Assembly: GCA_016748015.1 (NCBI GenBank)
Contig: JAAOMT010000534.1
Coordinates: 189,428 to 253,427 of the forward strand
From: Geosiphon pyriformis
Taxonomy: Eukaryota; Glomeromycota; Glomeromycetes; Archaeosporales; Geosiphonaceae
Length of the DNA: 64,000 bases
Reading direction: 5' to 3'
Shown here: positions 26,721 to 37,445 of the stretch, in pieces
Layout: the number at the start of each line of letters is the position of its first letter
Position numbering within the stretch: the first letter of the stretch is position 1
Made by a program: the position numbers and the translations under genes
The notes under the pieces: model-generated
What the model saw: only the letters and a program-made list of their open reading frames with translations
Database searches by the model: none
Told to the model about the DNA's origin: nothing

Positions 26721-27239
26721 TAAATTTAAATATTTGAAATTAATTAATTTTTTTACAATACTTCTGTTATATATATGTAAATGCAGTACCCAAACCAACA
26801 ATTTATAATTTTTTAACATTTTCAGAAATTTCAATTAGATAATATGGCTTTAATTAATATAATAAATTCATTTCAAAAAGTTTTTAAGAAATAGAAATTT
26901 ATTAATTGAAAATTAATTATTAATAAATTGTTATTAAACTTTTATAAGTAATAAGATGAACTTTTTAAGTTTTTTTAATCAATGTAAAAAAAGACTTGAT
27001 TATATTTATGCACTATTTTTTGCATAATACTCACAAATAAAGTAATTTCATCTACTTTTTTAATATATTTTATAATGTGAATAATAAGAAGTTTTGTAGT
27101 ATTACAATACAAAAAACTGGATTTTGTTTTTTAAATTTTGTGTCAGCAATAAAATTTTTTTAAATTTTTTGAAAGGTTTTACTTTCCAATAAAAAGCTGT
27201 CTAAGTATAATTATAAATATTATTTATAATAAAATTTTT
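26721..27239. other. Intergenic, nothing recognised
   Basis: A+T-rich. A 65-codon frame at 26637-26834 (minus) overlaps the edge of the decayed BTB copy and is not a gene. Confidence 0.45.
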
Positions 27240-27651
27240 CAAAGTTGGTAAAATTGTGCCGAATTATTAAAAAGGCACTGTTTGCTCTTCCATATTTTGG
27301 AACCAGTAAAATATTCTTGAATTTTTTGGAAATTATCAATGTTTATGAATTGGGAAAAATTGCTAAAATTTTGAATAAAATATGTGCCTGGTCAAGCCAT
27401 GAATTCAAAATTTGTTAAGAATTCATTTTTTCTTTTCAAAATATTATACACTGTTGATTTTTTTATTCCAAATTGATTTGCTAATATATTATTTAAAAAT
27501 TTTGATTGGCTTCTCTGATTTAATAAAGTTTAATTTTTAGAGCCGGAGCGAGATCATTATGTTTTTGTTCTTGAGTCTGTGATGAATTTATAATATGTTC
27601 AATATGTGAAATCTTTCTTTTAAGATTTGAGATATCAAATTGTTCTGTCAT
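27240..27651 (-). pseudogene. pogo/CENP-B-type transposase N-terminal remnant
   Basis: From an ATG at 27651 the minus strand reads MTEQFDISNLKRKISHIEH and onwards for about 45 codons. After a stop and a frame change it gives ILANQFGIKKSTVYNILKRK, the second helix-turn-helix typical of CENP-B/pogo (Tigger-like) transposases. Further stops follow. No catalytic DDE region and no terminal inverted repeats were found, so only the DNA-binding end survives. It lies about 290 bases upstream of the lipase-like gene, on the opposite strand. Confidence 0.6.
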
Positions 27652-27936
27652 GGCTTTTAAAAATGTTGAATTAATATTTTTTTACAACTATTTAAATAAA
27701 TATATTGTTCAAGTAAATAATTTTTTACAGATATTCAAGTCAATTATTATCCTAATTTGAAACAGTGATTAATCCGAAGTTTTGGCTGATCTTCGGATTA
27801 ACGAGAGTGACCATGTACCAGTGAAAATTGGGATCTACACTTTGTTTCAAAATACGTGCAAAATTTTAAGTCGAGGATTTATTGATGAGGCGATTAAAAG
27901 CCCTTTAAAAGTTTGAAATAGATTTTATTTTCGCCA

Positions 27937-29434
27937 ATGAAATTAATTTTAAAATTATCATTTTTGTCAGCTTTTTTATTTTTCGACTACATTTCATCCC
28001 ATTCTGGGGCTTCGCCAAAACCAAACCTATCAAAGCTTCATTCCATAAATGAAATTAAGCATTGGAATAATACGAACCAATGTTTTATTGAAAAATCAAA
28101 GGGGATTTATTCGACTTTTTCGCCCCAAAAAATAAATCGATGGTCGAATATCTCACATTTTCAGAGTGAAACTTTTATTCCAATAACACACAGAACAATA
28201 AAAAAATGCAATCTAAAATCACAGAGACTTAATAAGTTCAACTTAAAAAATTTTACCAAATTCAAAAGGAATGAATTAAAACCACCACCCAAACGGCCTG
28301 CCAGATATAATCCATCACCAAAACCAGTATTCCCACTCCCGCATAAAAAAAAATTGACTTACAAAGAGGAAATTGACTTTATTCGAAGAATGGCGCAATA
28401 TGCAAATTTCCCTTATTGTTTTCCAGAGCATAATGAAATTGGAAAAGTCATTTTGGACCAAAATGTTGTTGGTAAGTTTTCTTATTGTTTACTGGAGGAT
28501 TCTCTGAATATGAATGAAAATAAAAACTTATTTTTGAATTACCTTATCCAGCCGATGCATTTCAGAAAACCTTAGAAGACATAATAATTATTGTCTACTT
28601 TCGAGGTCCTCGTTATACTAGAGATGAATGGAAAAAACGACCAATTGATCTTTTCCCTATTGAAATGGATAAAAATCTACCGCAAAGACCTCTCGTGGAC
28701 TCAGTGTGGCATCAGCATGTCCAAGAAATGATACCTTCTCTCAGCCATAAAATCGAAAGGTTTTGGCGAAATAAAAAATCCAAATTTGCTTGGAGTGTGT
28801 ATTTTGTTGGACACGGAATTGGGGGAGGTATGAAGCTTAATACAATGTAAATTTTTTATGTTTTGAAACTCATTTATCTCTTTCTGGAAGCATACGCAAT
28901 CCTGGCAGCCACTTATATTCGAGCATCGATGCTTCAAGAATTTCAGATGGATGTCTCTAAAATTTCGGTGATAACTTTTGGTGCGCCACGAGTTGGAGAT
29001 TTCTATTTTGTGAGATTCTTGAAGAGAACGTTCAATTATCATGGATTTATTCGCGTCACTCATTCAAATGATTGGATACCACGAGATTTTATGGCGAAAG
29101 GAACTTTTTTACATTACTACAGAGAATATTGGATTGAAAATCAGGAATGTAATTGCAATTTGAGTGTGCTAAAAGATGTGATATATAATTGTTCCGGAAG
29201 GACATCTCTGCTGGATTTTGATGAAAACAATGTAAGGGATCAAATGTAGCGTACATATGCTGTTTTTTGGCTTGGGTTACCTTGTGAAAACTCACTGCTC
29301 TTAATTTGAAGGAATGTAACTTAGGAACCGTGGATTCATTAGAAGATAAAGAACATGATGTTCATCTTGGACCATATCTTGGAATAACTATGGGAAATTG
29401 TGAAGGGTTTGCACTCAACAAGGAAGTGTATTAA
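27937..29434 (+). CDS. Secreted lipase-3-like protein without nucleophile Ser (1)
   Basis: Four exons: 27937-28471, 28552-28827, 28891-29231 and 29312-29434, with GT-AG introns in phases 1, 1 and 0, giving 424 residues. The N-terminus (MKLILKLSFLSAFLFF) is a likely signal peptide. The middle and C-terminal parts follow the class-3 lipase fold: a strand at IIIIVYFRGP, the nucleophile elbow, ITFGAPRVGD, THSNDWIPR with the acid Asp, LHYYREYW with a His, and the C-terminal LGPYLGITMGNC. The elbow reads GHGIGGAYA where active lipases have GHSLGGA; the Ser codon position (28815-28817) is GGA, Gly. The other two triad positions remain. It may therefore be a non-hydrolytic lipase relative. A paralogue with the same change lies at 37446-38830. 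Confidence 0.88.
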
Positions 29435-30179
29435 ATTTTTGCTTCTTTCTCTCAAAAAAGGGCTTTGAAAGATGCTTATTTTTTATCGCAAGAAGGTTTG
29501 GCATCTTTCAGCTTATTTTCGGCCAATAAATTACAGGCATCAAGGAGTGCTGAATGAGATGTTTTTTTTGCGCCTGTGATTATAATTTGAATTAAAAATC
29601 TTGATTCTTACATTTAATGAGAGATGATGGCAAAGTTAAAATTAATGTCAAAATTAAAGAACTTTTGTCATTGATAGTTAGTTCAAAATAAGTTTTCTCT
29701 AGAGACCAAAAACTTGACATTGTTTGTTATTTTAATTATCGGTTCCTTATAGTCGTAACTTAAAACTGGCGAAGATTTTATTTATTTGTCAACATAGAGG
29801 AATTTGATTAATGGAAAATATGTTTTTGTTTAACCCTAAAATGAGTTATAGAGATGTCTGAAGTTTTACAGATTAATCAAAGGATAGCTTTCGAGGTGCC
29901 TGGAATGGAGATAAATTATTGTTAGTCTGAAGAAAATACTTGATTCTTTGAAACTATTCAAAAAAATATGATCATTCAATTAGACTTTTAAATTCTGGCT
30001 TTTCCACTTTTTACTGATGTTAAAGCTCAATTTTTTCGAAATATATCAAAACTGGTTGAGGGTTTTCAAGACTTTATATATGTATTACATTGAACAATTT
30101 GTACTCAAAAAAAATGAGGTTTGACATTTCTTTCATTAACAAAACTTTTATATTATGCATTTGAAGAATCTGTAAAACA
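29435..30179. other. Intergenic, nothing recognised
   Basis: Moderately A+T-rich with only short frames. No repeat or gene fragment could be identified. Confidence 0.5.
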
Positions 30180-30239
30180 ATATTTGATTGAGCTATAATA
30201 TAATATAAAAAATTTCCATATAAAGTTCTAAGTAAGATT

Positions 30240-30247
30240 CTTGCAAA
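30240..30247. repeat. hAT target-site duplication, left
   Basis: CTTGCAAA, directly before the element. The intact BTB copies read CTCGCAAA at this place (22168-22175; reverse complement at 55816-55823). Confidence 0.85.
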
Positions 30248-33200
30248 TAGGGTTCCGATGTTTGGTTCGGTTCAGTTTGAGTTCAATTAAACCATTGAAT
30301 CGAACCGAACTTGAACAGAGATTTGGCTAAATTTCGAATTTGAACTTGAACTGAACTTAAAATCACTAAACCTGAACCAAACTTGAATCCAAACAACAAG
30401 TTCGGTTCGAGTTTGGTTTAAAGTTCATGAACATGTTCAAGTTCAACTATTAAATATTATGTTATATTATTAACTAATTTTCCTTTCAATGGTCTTTGCA
30501 TCTATAATCGAATACACTGTGCTGCTCTTATAGTTTTAGGCACTAAGTGAGACCTCATATCTGTAATCATATTTCCACCTGCAGAAAAGATATGTTCAAA
30601 AGCAACAGATTATTTTTGAATTGCTAAGTAATTATGAGCCATATGTACAAGACAAAAAAAATTGTCTGATCTGCCTAAATATCAAATTTAAATAGATATT
30701 TTTTGCAATATATCTTCTACTATGTTATTATATCCATTTCCCTATTGGCTATCTTTTCAGAGATATAACAATTAATTTTGTCAAGTTCTTCTTCCTCATT
30801 ATCATCAAAGTCTGCCTTTAATATGAACCATATAACTGATGCTATAGTATCACTAAAATTGCCATTCGATAAAAAACTGTTATTTGACATGAGTATAATA
30901 ACCAGTGTGTACTCTATTTCAAAGAGAGTATGTATTCTAAAGGTTTATTTATTGTGTGAGAGTTGGAAAATAAACCATTTGAATAAATAAATAATTTACA
31001 ATTCTTTTATTTTATTAATATTATTATCCAAAAATTCCTTCTTTGTAAAATAATGGAATTTTCTCCTTGGATCCAATGCAGTACAGAGCATTACAGTTGT
31101 ATTTTTTTTAGAGTAATATTCAACTAACTTTCCTTTTGCTGCTCTAGCTGCCATGACAAGTAATAGATCTAATATTAAATGTGTTAAAATAAATAAATAA
31201 ATCTAATTGAGATTATAATGCTTTACCAAATTCATTATTATCAACTGTGTCTTCAACATGATTAAGAATAATATTAAAGAGAAGAATAATCGAGAAGGCA
31301 GTATTATTTGAACTGGCTGATATTTTGACAATAATATTCTTAAATAGTTCAAGAAATTTAGCAATTTTATCAAAAACAACCCAATAACTATGTGAAATGA
31401 CATATTGATAAAGATCAATATGAGTGCTAGTAAGGGTTTTAAGTGTCTATAAATTTACAGTTAGAATTTTTGTATTCAGAATATACAAAATCAGAAATAA
31501 AAGACTTGCTGATTTAAAAAATAATTCATTCTTGATTATGTTGTAAGTAGAATTCTACTGAGTGGAACAATCCAGAATGGATTTACAGTATTTAATTTGA
31601 TATGCATTACAAGCACATTTAAAGAGTTCAAAACATTGGAGCAAGATACAGATTGCAAAATTAAGTTTTTTACATTAGGAAAATTTTATAAATTATATTC
31701 AGTTTGGGTTTTTAACAAATACTTTGGAAACATCATTTTTTATTTTATATAGGGCTACCTGCACTGCCAAATTAAGTATATGATTAAAGCATTAAAATCA
31801 AAAATGCTTTGGGTTTCATTAAATGTTTTCCTCTTCTAATTTTCTTTCTAACTCTCTTATAAAAGTACTATTATTTATGATATTATCTAGGATAATAGCA
31901 AGAAGCTGTCAAAAAAAAATTAGTTTAATAACTAATAAAATTAATGATAAAAATCATATAAAAAGAGGATAAGTGTAACTCTTTCTTAAACTGCTTTCTT
32001 AATCTTCTTAACTGAAAATTTGGCTCAGGGCAATGATAAAAACCACTTAAGCTAACATTAAGAAAACACAATTTTTGATAATATGGGCACTGTGTTATCT
32101 CTTAGCCTCAAATGATGGTATGCCAATCTCATCATTGACCAATGACTAATCCAAATTTATGCAAAGAATATACATATGTATCTTTGATAATCTTTTTATA
32201 CTTTAAAAAATCTATTCGCAATTTTTATTCTATCATGTCATCTACTTATTAAACCAAAATCAATTATTGTTTGCTGAAGGTCCCAATTGTCATTGATATA
32301 ATGAGTGATAATGGAAACAAAGGCTTTGTTATTGGGAGATGTCCAGAGATCTGATGTAAAGGAAATTTTGGACTTGATAGTACCTAAGTATGCCTGTTAT
32401 GTTATAAGTGTGGATGAAATTAAAGGGACATTTTATAATAAAGGTAGTGCTTATTCTTAATTTTTGTTTACTCGAGGTATAGAGTTCCATGACTCTATTC
32501 TTAATTGCATTAGCACAAAAAGGTTGAGAAGTGAGATTCAAATATTGGGATATTTCGATCAATTCAGGATCTTCTACTGTAACAAGTGGTCATTGGCAGT
32601 TGATAAGCCAGATAGCAAGCATTTCACAAAGTTTTTCATTATCAATGTCAATAGCAGTTACTACAGAAGACTAGAGCAATTTTCTAGTTAGATTGGCCAA
32701 AAAATAATAAAAAATTGGCAATCTCACCTGTCGAAACATTTCTTCGATTGACCTGCAATCTTTCTGAACATTTTGCCTTTTCTTATGATATTCTTCCATT
32801 GTGACATATACTGTTCAGTAAAAAGCTTTTAAATGGCGCCATAAGGGTTTGGTAGTGCCCGTAATTCCGCAAGAAAATGGTTTATGCACACATTTTGAGC
32901 CTGTACATTTGGCTGTCTTTTTTCCTTTTGTCCACTCAAACTTATCAAAATAGTCCCATACCTCACTCTGAAAACTACGTTTACCAGAGATATTAATATT
33001 TGGACTATTTGGGTCATCAAATTCCGTTATTTCGGATTTTGAATCTTCAGTAACATCAGATGATGCAGACAATGGGTTCATTTTGGTAAGTTGGAGAGCG
33101 GAGTTGTCATACATGCATAGTTTTATATACCTCTTTAACTGATCATAGTAATTAAACAAAGTAATGATTGATGAACAAGTAATACAAAATATATCTTTTT

Positions 33201-33262
33201 CTTAATTCCATCGAACTCGAACAAAGTTCGGTTCGATTTGGTTCGGTTCAATCGGATCCCTA
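30248..33262 (-). mobile_element. hAT DNA transposon, 3,015 bp, inactive
   Basis: The left end begins TAGGGTTCCGAT and the right end is the inverted repeat of TAGGGATCCGAT, one mismatch in 12. An 8-bp target duplication flanks it, as expected for hAT. Just inside both ends are runs of GGTTCGGTTC-like repeats and their complement (about 30270-30430 and 33210-33250), probably subterminal transposase binding sites. The transposase lies on the minus strand and is broken. The insertion point is exactly known because intact copies of the target gene exist in this window. Confidence 0.92.
30480..33081 (-). pseudogene. hAT transposase, broken
   Basis: From the ATG at 33081 the minus strand encodes an acidic N-terminus and a BED-type zinc finger (VWDYFDKFEW, then AKCTGSKC, then LWRHLKAFY) at about 32985-32830. 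A catalytic-core piece lies at about 32380-32250: SDLWTSPNNKAF followed by INDNWDLQQ. The dimerisation (hATC) motif lies at about 30640-30490: FEHIFSAGGNM then SHLVPKTIRAAQ. Several stops and frame changes separate these, some perhaps introns, but stops inside the hATC motif show that it is dead. The order BED, core, hATC is the family order. Confidence 0.85.
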
Positions 33263-33270
33263 CTCACAAA
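33263..33270. repeat. hAT target-site duplication, right
   Basis: CTCACAAA, directly after the element. It differs from the left copy CTTGCAAA at two positions, both inside the CpG of the uninterrupted CTCGCAAA. Confidence 0.85.
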
Positions 33271-33411
33271 TGGTTTTACTTTGTGATAGAAGTCAACTGA
33301 AGACATGTAAAAAGGCGTATTAAAGTTAGAAGTCTTTCAATAGATTCTTTAAAAGCGTTAAAGTTTTCATTTGTCTAATTAAGAACTTTTTCTATATGAA
33401 TATTTGGATCT

Positions 33412-33658
33412 AATTGACTTTTAATTAATCAAACGAGATTAATCAATAGTGAGATTTAGTTTTTTTCACGTTTAATTGACTTTTAATTAATAAAACGAGA
33501 TCAATCAATAGTGAGGTTTAGTTTTTTTCACGTAAGTTTTTTTTTTACATAAAATGTTTTTATTCTCGATATCGTCTCACGATTCAATTGAAAAATAATG
33601 AGGTCAGCAGCAACATCGTTTAATTGACTTTTAATTAATCAAACGAGATCAATCAATA
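33412..33658. repeat. 62-bp tandem repeat, two units plus one partial
   Basis: A unit beginning AATTGACTTTTAATTAATCA starts at 33412 and again at 33474 (period 62), each ending in TTTTTTTCACG. A third, partial unit starts at 33622 after about 90 unrelated bases. The repeat begins exactly where homology to the BTB gene ends. No function is seen. Confidence 0.8.
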
Positions 33659-33659
33659 C

Positions 33660-34233
33660 TACATATTAGAAAAGACTTGGATGGATCAAATATTTTATCA
33701 TAAGTAAACGCTCTAACTTTGTTCATGGTTTTAATAAGAGAAAAAACCATTCAAAAAAGGTTTCAATTTTCCAAAGAAAATTCGTATCCCAATCCTAAAT
33801 AAACTATACCATTCTTTGTATACAAAGCCCTTTGCTAGTCATTATATGCTTTCTGAGTTGTTTTGAGTTTGCCTTTCATTGATACTGCTCATTCTTAAAA
33901 TAATTATTTAATGTCAATTATTTCATTACAATAATTGGAAAGTTAAAAGATTATATTTCAAATTATTATTTCTGAATTTATATGTTAAAAAAAATGTTCA
34001 ATTAATTATTAAATCTATTGTATTTTTTGAAAAAAATATGCTCTTTTTTTATAGATAATTTATGTCGTACTAAATGGCAATTGTTGCAAAAAAAACTTGA
34101 AATAACAAATATAAATTAACATATCAAATCCTTCTTTTGATTAATTTACTACAAAAAATGATAAATATGGGTTTAAAAATTACCCTATTGTTTGATTTAA
34201 TTATAATTAAAATTATTAATCCTACTCTTACCT
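33660..34233. other. Intergenic, nothing recognised
   Basis: A+T-rich 3' side of the kinase gene, no readable frame. Confidence 0.5.
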
Positions 34234-35752
34234 TCAGATAGATAGGTTAATTCTGCTTGTAAAAGTTTTTGATTTATAAATATAACCCAAATTTAAATTA
34301 ATCACCAAAACGCTTCTCCATAAAATGAACAAACCTTTGGAAAGATCTATTATTAGAGAAGTTAAAAGACGACTTGAATAAATTGCTTTTGGATGTAAAT
34401 TCGATTCAGGTTTGCTTAGTTTATCCTTTTCTCCAATCTGTTTTACGATTTTGTCTTTTTCAGATAATTGTAGCCCTTCGTTTGTAATCTTATCATCATA
34501 CAGGTACCGAATTTTTTCCACTTTCGATCTAATTTCCTTGGCAGTAGGTCGATTTGATGGATTTTTGTCCAAACATAGTTTGATCAAATCTGCAAAAGCA
34601 GTTGGAATATCAACGCTAATATCAGGTTTGAGACCATTTAAAATATCCATCAAAAGAGTTAAGTCATGGGGTCGGTCATGAAAGGGAGGCTTCCCCATTG
34701 CTAGCTCCCATAATATCATGCCAAAACTATAAATATCGCCAGCTGTTTCATAATTTTCTCCTCTTAAAATTTCTGGTGGCACATATGGAATTACTCCAAA
34801 AATTCCTTTTTTTGCTGATTCCTCATCTGCAGGTTGAGATAATCCAAGGTCACCAATAATTGTCCAATGTCTAGAAAGTTGTAGAATGTTTCCGGAGTGT
34901 AGGTCACGGTGAACCATACCAGATTCATGAATTGTGATAAGCCCCCAAGCAATATCCCTTGCCATCTTCAGTTTTTCACTCCAACGAAGAGAAAGAAAAT
35001 TCGAAGATAAATAATGCCGCAAATCCCCATATTCAGCAAACTCCATCACAAACCCATAATCAAGTGTTTCGGGATTCTGGGTAATACCAATTATTTGGGC
35101 AATATATCCCGGATATCCATTGGAAACAGGGTTTGCTATTATGGATCTTTCAATATATATCTATGGATTCAAAAAATTGAGTTTTTAACAAGTTTAGTTT
35201 TTTGATTGAAAATACAAAACATTCAACAAAAGAAGTCACCTCTCTAAAGAAATCGTCACTATTCTTAGAGTTGCTCATAAATTTTATTGCAACAACCATT
35301 GGCCCCACCCTTGCGTAACTTATTTCACCATGATGTTTTACACTGTTTAAATTAATAATTCCATCGGCCCAGATGGCTTTATAAACAACACCGAACCCTC
35401 CCTTTGCAACATAAGAAATATTTATAAAATTTTCATATGGAACCCATTCATAGTAATAAAATTCATTTCTTTCTGGTCTATGAATTGGATGTTTAATTAT
35501 TTCGTCGATCGCCTGGTTTCCAGTTGAGCAATCTTTGTTTAGCTTTTCAAAAAATAAAAATTGACAAGTAGCGCATGAATTGTACCGAAAACTCCTTTGA
35601 CAATTTTTGCATTCGTTGCAATCATGAGCTTTTGGTTGAGGCGTTTCCATTTGAGAAAAGAAATTAGCATGAGGATATAAGCTTGACCTTTTATAAATTC
35701 CGTTTGAACTGTGATCAATTTTTTTGTCACACACTGTATACGCTCGACACAT
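34234..35752 (-). CDS. Protein kinase with N-terminal cysteine cluster
   Basis: Exon 1 is 35752-35240 and exon 2 is 35160-34234, joined in phase 0 (donor GTGACT, acceptor CCATAG), giving 479 residues. Residues 45-75 hold a cysteine cluster (CNECKNC, then CATC, then C), probably metal-binding. The kinase domain follows: glycine loop AKGGFGVVYKA (116-126), Lys157 in VAIK, HRDLHSGNIL with the catalytic Asp at 257, DLG in place of DFG (275-277), and PPEIL. All key catalytic residues are present, so it is probably active; DLG is usual for this tyrosine-kinase-like family, which is greatly expanded in mycorrhizal fungi. The frame is open a little upstream of the chosen ATG, so a further 5' exon is possible. 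The C-terminal 60 residues do not look like the family and may hide another splice site. No substrate can be inferred. Confidence 0.9.
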
Positions 35753-36172
35753 TGTAAGACACAATGTATAAATTGGATTTCTTTTTGTATACTTAATAAA
35801 TTCTTCACTATCTAATATAATTTCTTTTGTTTAGCAAAGAATTGTATTACTGATTCTATTTGGGCTATTTTAAATACCGAAAAAGCAAATTAGCAAGCAA
35901 TTTTCCTCCATTTGAGAAAATCTTAATTGTCAATTTAACAATAACCTAAGCATGCTGGCCTAATATATCGGATTCTCTTTGCATTTACGGTAGCAAAAAC
36001 GGTTATAATTCAAAATAAAGAATTTAGCGCTAATTTTCAAAAAGGGAGATCAAAATGAAAAAGTAAAGCCATTTTAGCATTATAATATCTCAAGATAACC
36101 AAATCTACGTATTTGAAAATGCAAGAAATTAGGTTATAATATGTGATGGGTTTTCTAAAAAAGTCTATTACC
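35753..36172. other. Intergenic, kinase upstream region
   Basis: No gene. It contains the presumed kinase promoter; no specific element can be supported. Confidence 0.4.
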
Positions 36173-36648
36173 ATCCTAGGAAAGTTTTTAAAAATACATC
36201 TATAAGCTTTAACATCGATTGAGAGTTTCTAGAGGTATCTAGGTTTATAGGCTATAGGGTCATTATAATTTCCGTTGCTGTTTCCATTGAAATCCCCTTC
36301 CGAATTGTTGCCATTATTTGTGCCTATTTTTAGCACAGTTACAAATCAATGTAAATTATAGCAAATTGAATTCAAACACTGTTAAAAGTACTCACCATGC
36401 CAATCACCAATTGGTGATTGGCATGGTGAGTACTTTTAACAGTGTTTGAATTCAATTTGCTATAATTTACATTGATTTGTACCTGTGCTAAAAATAGGCA
36501 CAAATAATGGCAACAATTCGGAAGGGGATTTCAATGGAAACAGCAACGGAAATTATAATGGCCCTATAGCCTATAAACCTAGATACCTCTAGAAACTCTC
36601 AATCGATGTTAAAGCTTATAGATGTATTTTTAAAAACTTTCCTAGAAT
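36173..36648. repeat. Near-perfect palindrome, 238-bp arms, no spacer
   Basis: The sequence folds back on itself around the point between 36410 and 36411 (CAATCACCAA then TTGGTGATTG). Arms match base for base out to about 36173 and 36648, with only a few mismatches found by eye (for example in the GGGTCATT / AATGGCCC pair and near TTTGTACCTG). Beyond that the match fades. A perfect spacerless inverted repeat of this size could extrude as a cruciform. It could be a true duplication or a fold-back assembly or amplification artefact. Confidence 0.93.
36411..36592 (+). pseudogene. 3' end of a gene, present in both palindrome arms
   Basis: In the right arm, a short exon ending GATTGGCATG (to 36425) is followed by a good intron, GTGAGT to AATAG (36426-36497), and a last exon of about 31 codons ending in TAG at 36590-36592. 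It encodes an Asn/Gly-rich tail (NSEGDFNGNSNGNYNG). The left arm carries the same three parts on the minus strand (36410-36229). The gene is cut at the centre of symmetry, so only its end exists, twice, head to head. The family is not recognised. Confidence 0.5.
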
Positions 36649-36649
36649 G

Positions 36650-37445
36650 ACAATAAAAATAGATTATTTAATACATGTCATATCTGTAGCTATATTACAT
36701 GAATTCTGAACAGCAATTACAATTGTAACTTGCTACTTTCGGAAGAAGCGAAATTTGCATTTGTTTTTTCAAAGTTTCATAATTGATTCCAAAACTACTT
36801 TTATATATTGTATTCCTCAATGAGAATAGCATCCTTTAGAAATGTGAATTATGGCCTTTCATTTCTTTAAAATAAAATAAAATGGGTTTTTTTATAATAT
36901 TAGAGATATTTATTATCAAAAAAATCTTCAACTAATTGCTAAACTTGGCAACTCTTTTAAGCCTTAATTGATAGGAGGCACTCTTGCAAAAATAAAAAAT
37001 CTAAACTTTCGTCAGTTTCTATAAACAAAATTCCAAACATTGGATATTGTGGCATTTGGAAAGATCAGATTTTCAATATAGAAAGGTTCAGATTAGCACA
37101 TTTAACTAATTCGATGGATTTAGAAAAGAAATAAAGTTATAGGAGCTAACGAATTGTCGATTCTAGATTTTAATCGCATCCTTCAATAGATAGATACGTG
37201 CAAAATTCGGCATTAATGACGGGCATACGCAAATTTTGTTCGGATCTATTTTAGATATTTTTTATCAGTTATCTGGAATGTGATGAAAAGCAATACATTT
37301 ATATGTTTGGTCTCAGAAATTTTCAATTCACAAGGATCAAATCATTTGTCCTATTGAAATTTTCATTTTTCAATTGCTAAAAAATAATTTGCGCAGCAAA
37401 GGGCGAGAAATTTTTTCCCTTTTTAATCAAACAAAGCTTGAATGG
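36650..37445. other. Intergenic, nothing recognised
   Basis: No gene or repeat seen. The open frame continues upstream of the lipase start to 37374 without an ATG. Confidence 0.45.

Larger units (their letters stand above)
30180..33415 (-). pseudogene. BTB-TLDc copy C, BACK-region piece split by hAT
   Basis: Bases 30180-30247 and 33263-33415, taken together, align with copy A from about 22120 to 22325, which encodes the end of the BACK region. Between them sits the hAT element. The right piece differs from copy A mostly by C-to-T or G-to-A changes and has frame breaks. Homology stops near 33415, where a tandem repeat starts; the BTB half of the gene was not found. Confidence 0.8.

Noticed and set aside
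30270-30430. GGTTCGA-like strings resembling tRNA T-loops
   Set aside because: They are subterminal repeats of the hAT element; no cloverleaf can be formed. No tRNA, rRNA or CRISPR array was found anywhere in the window.
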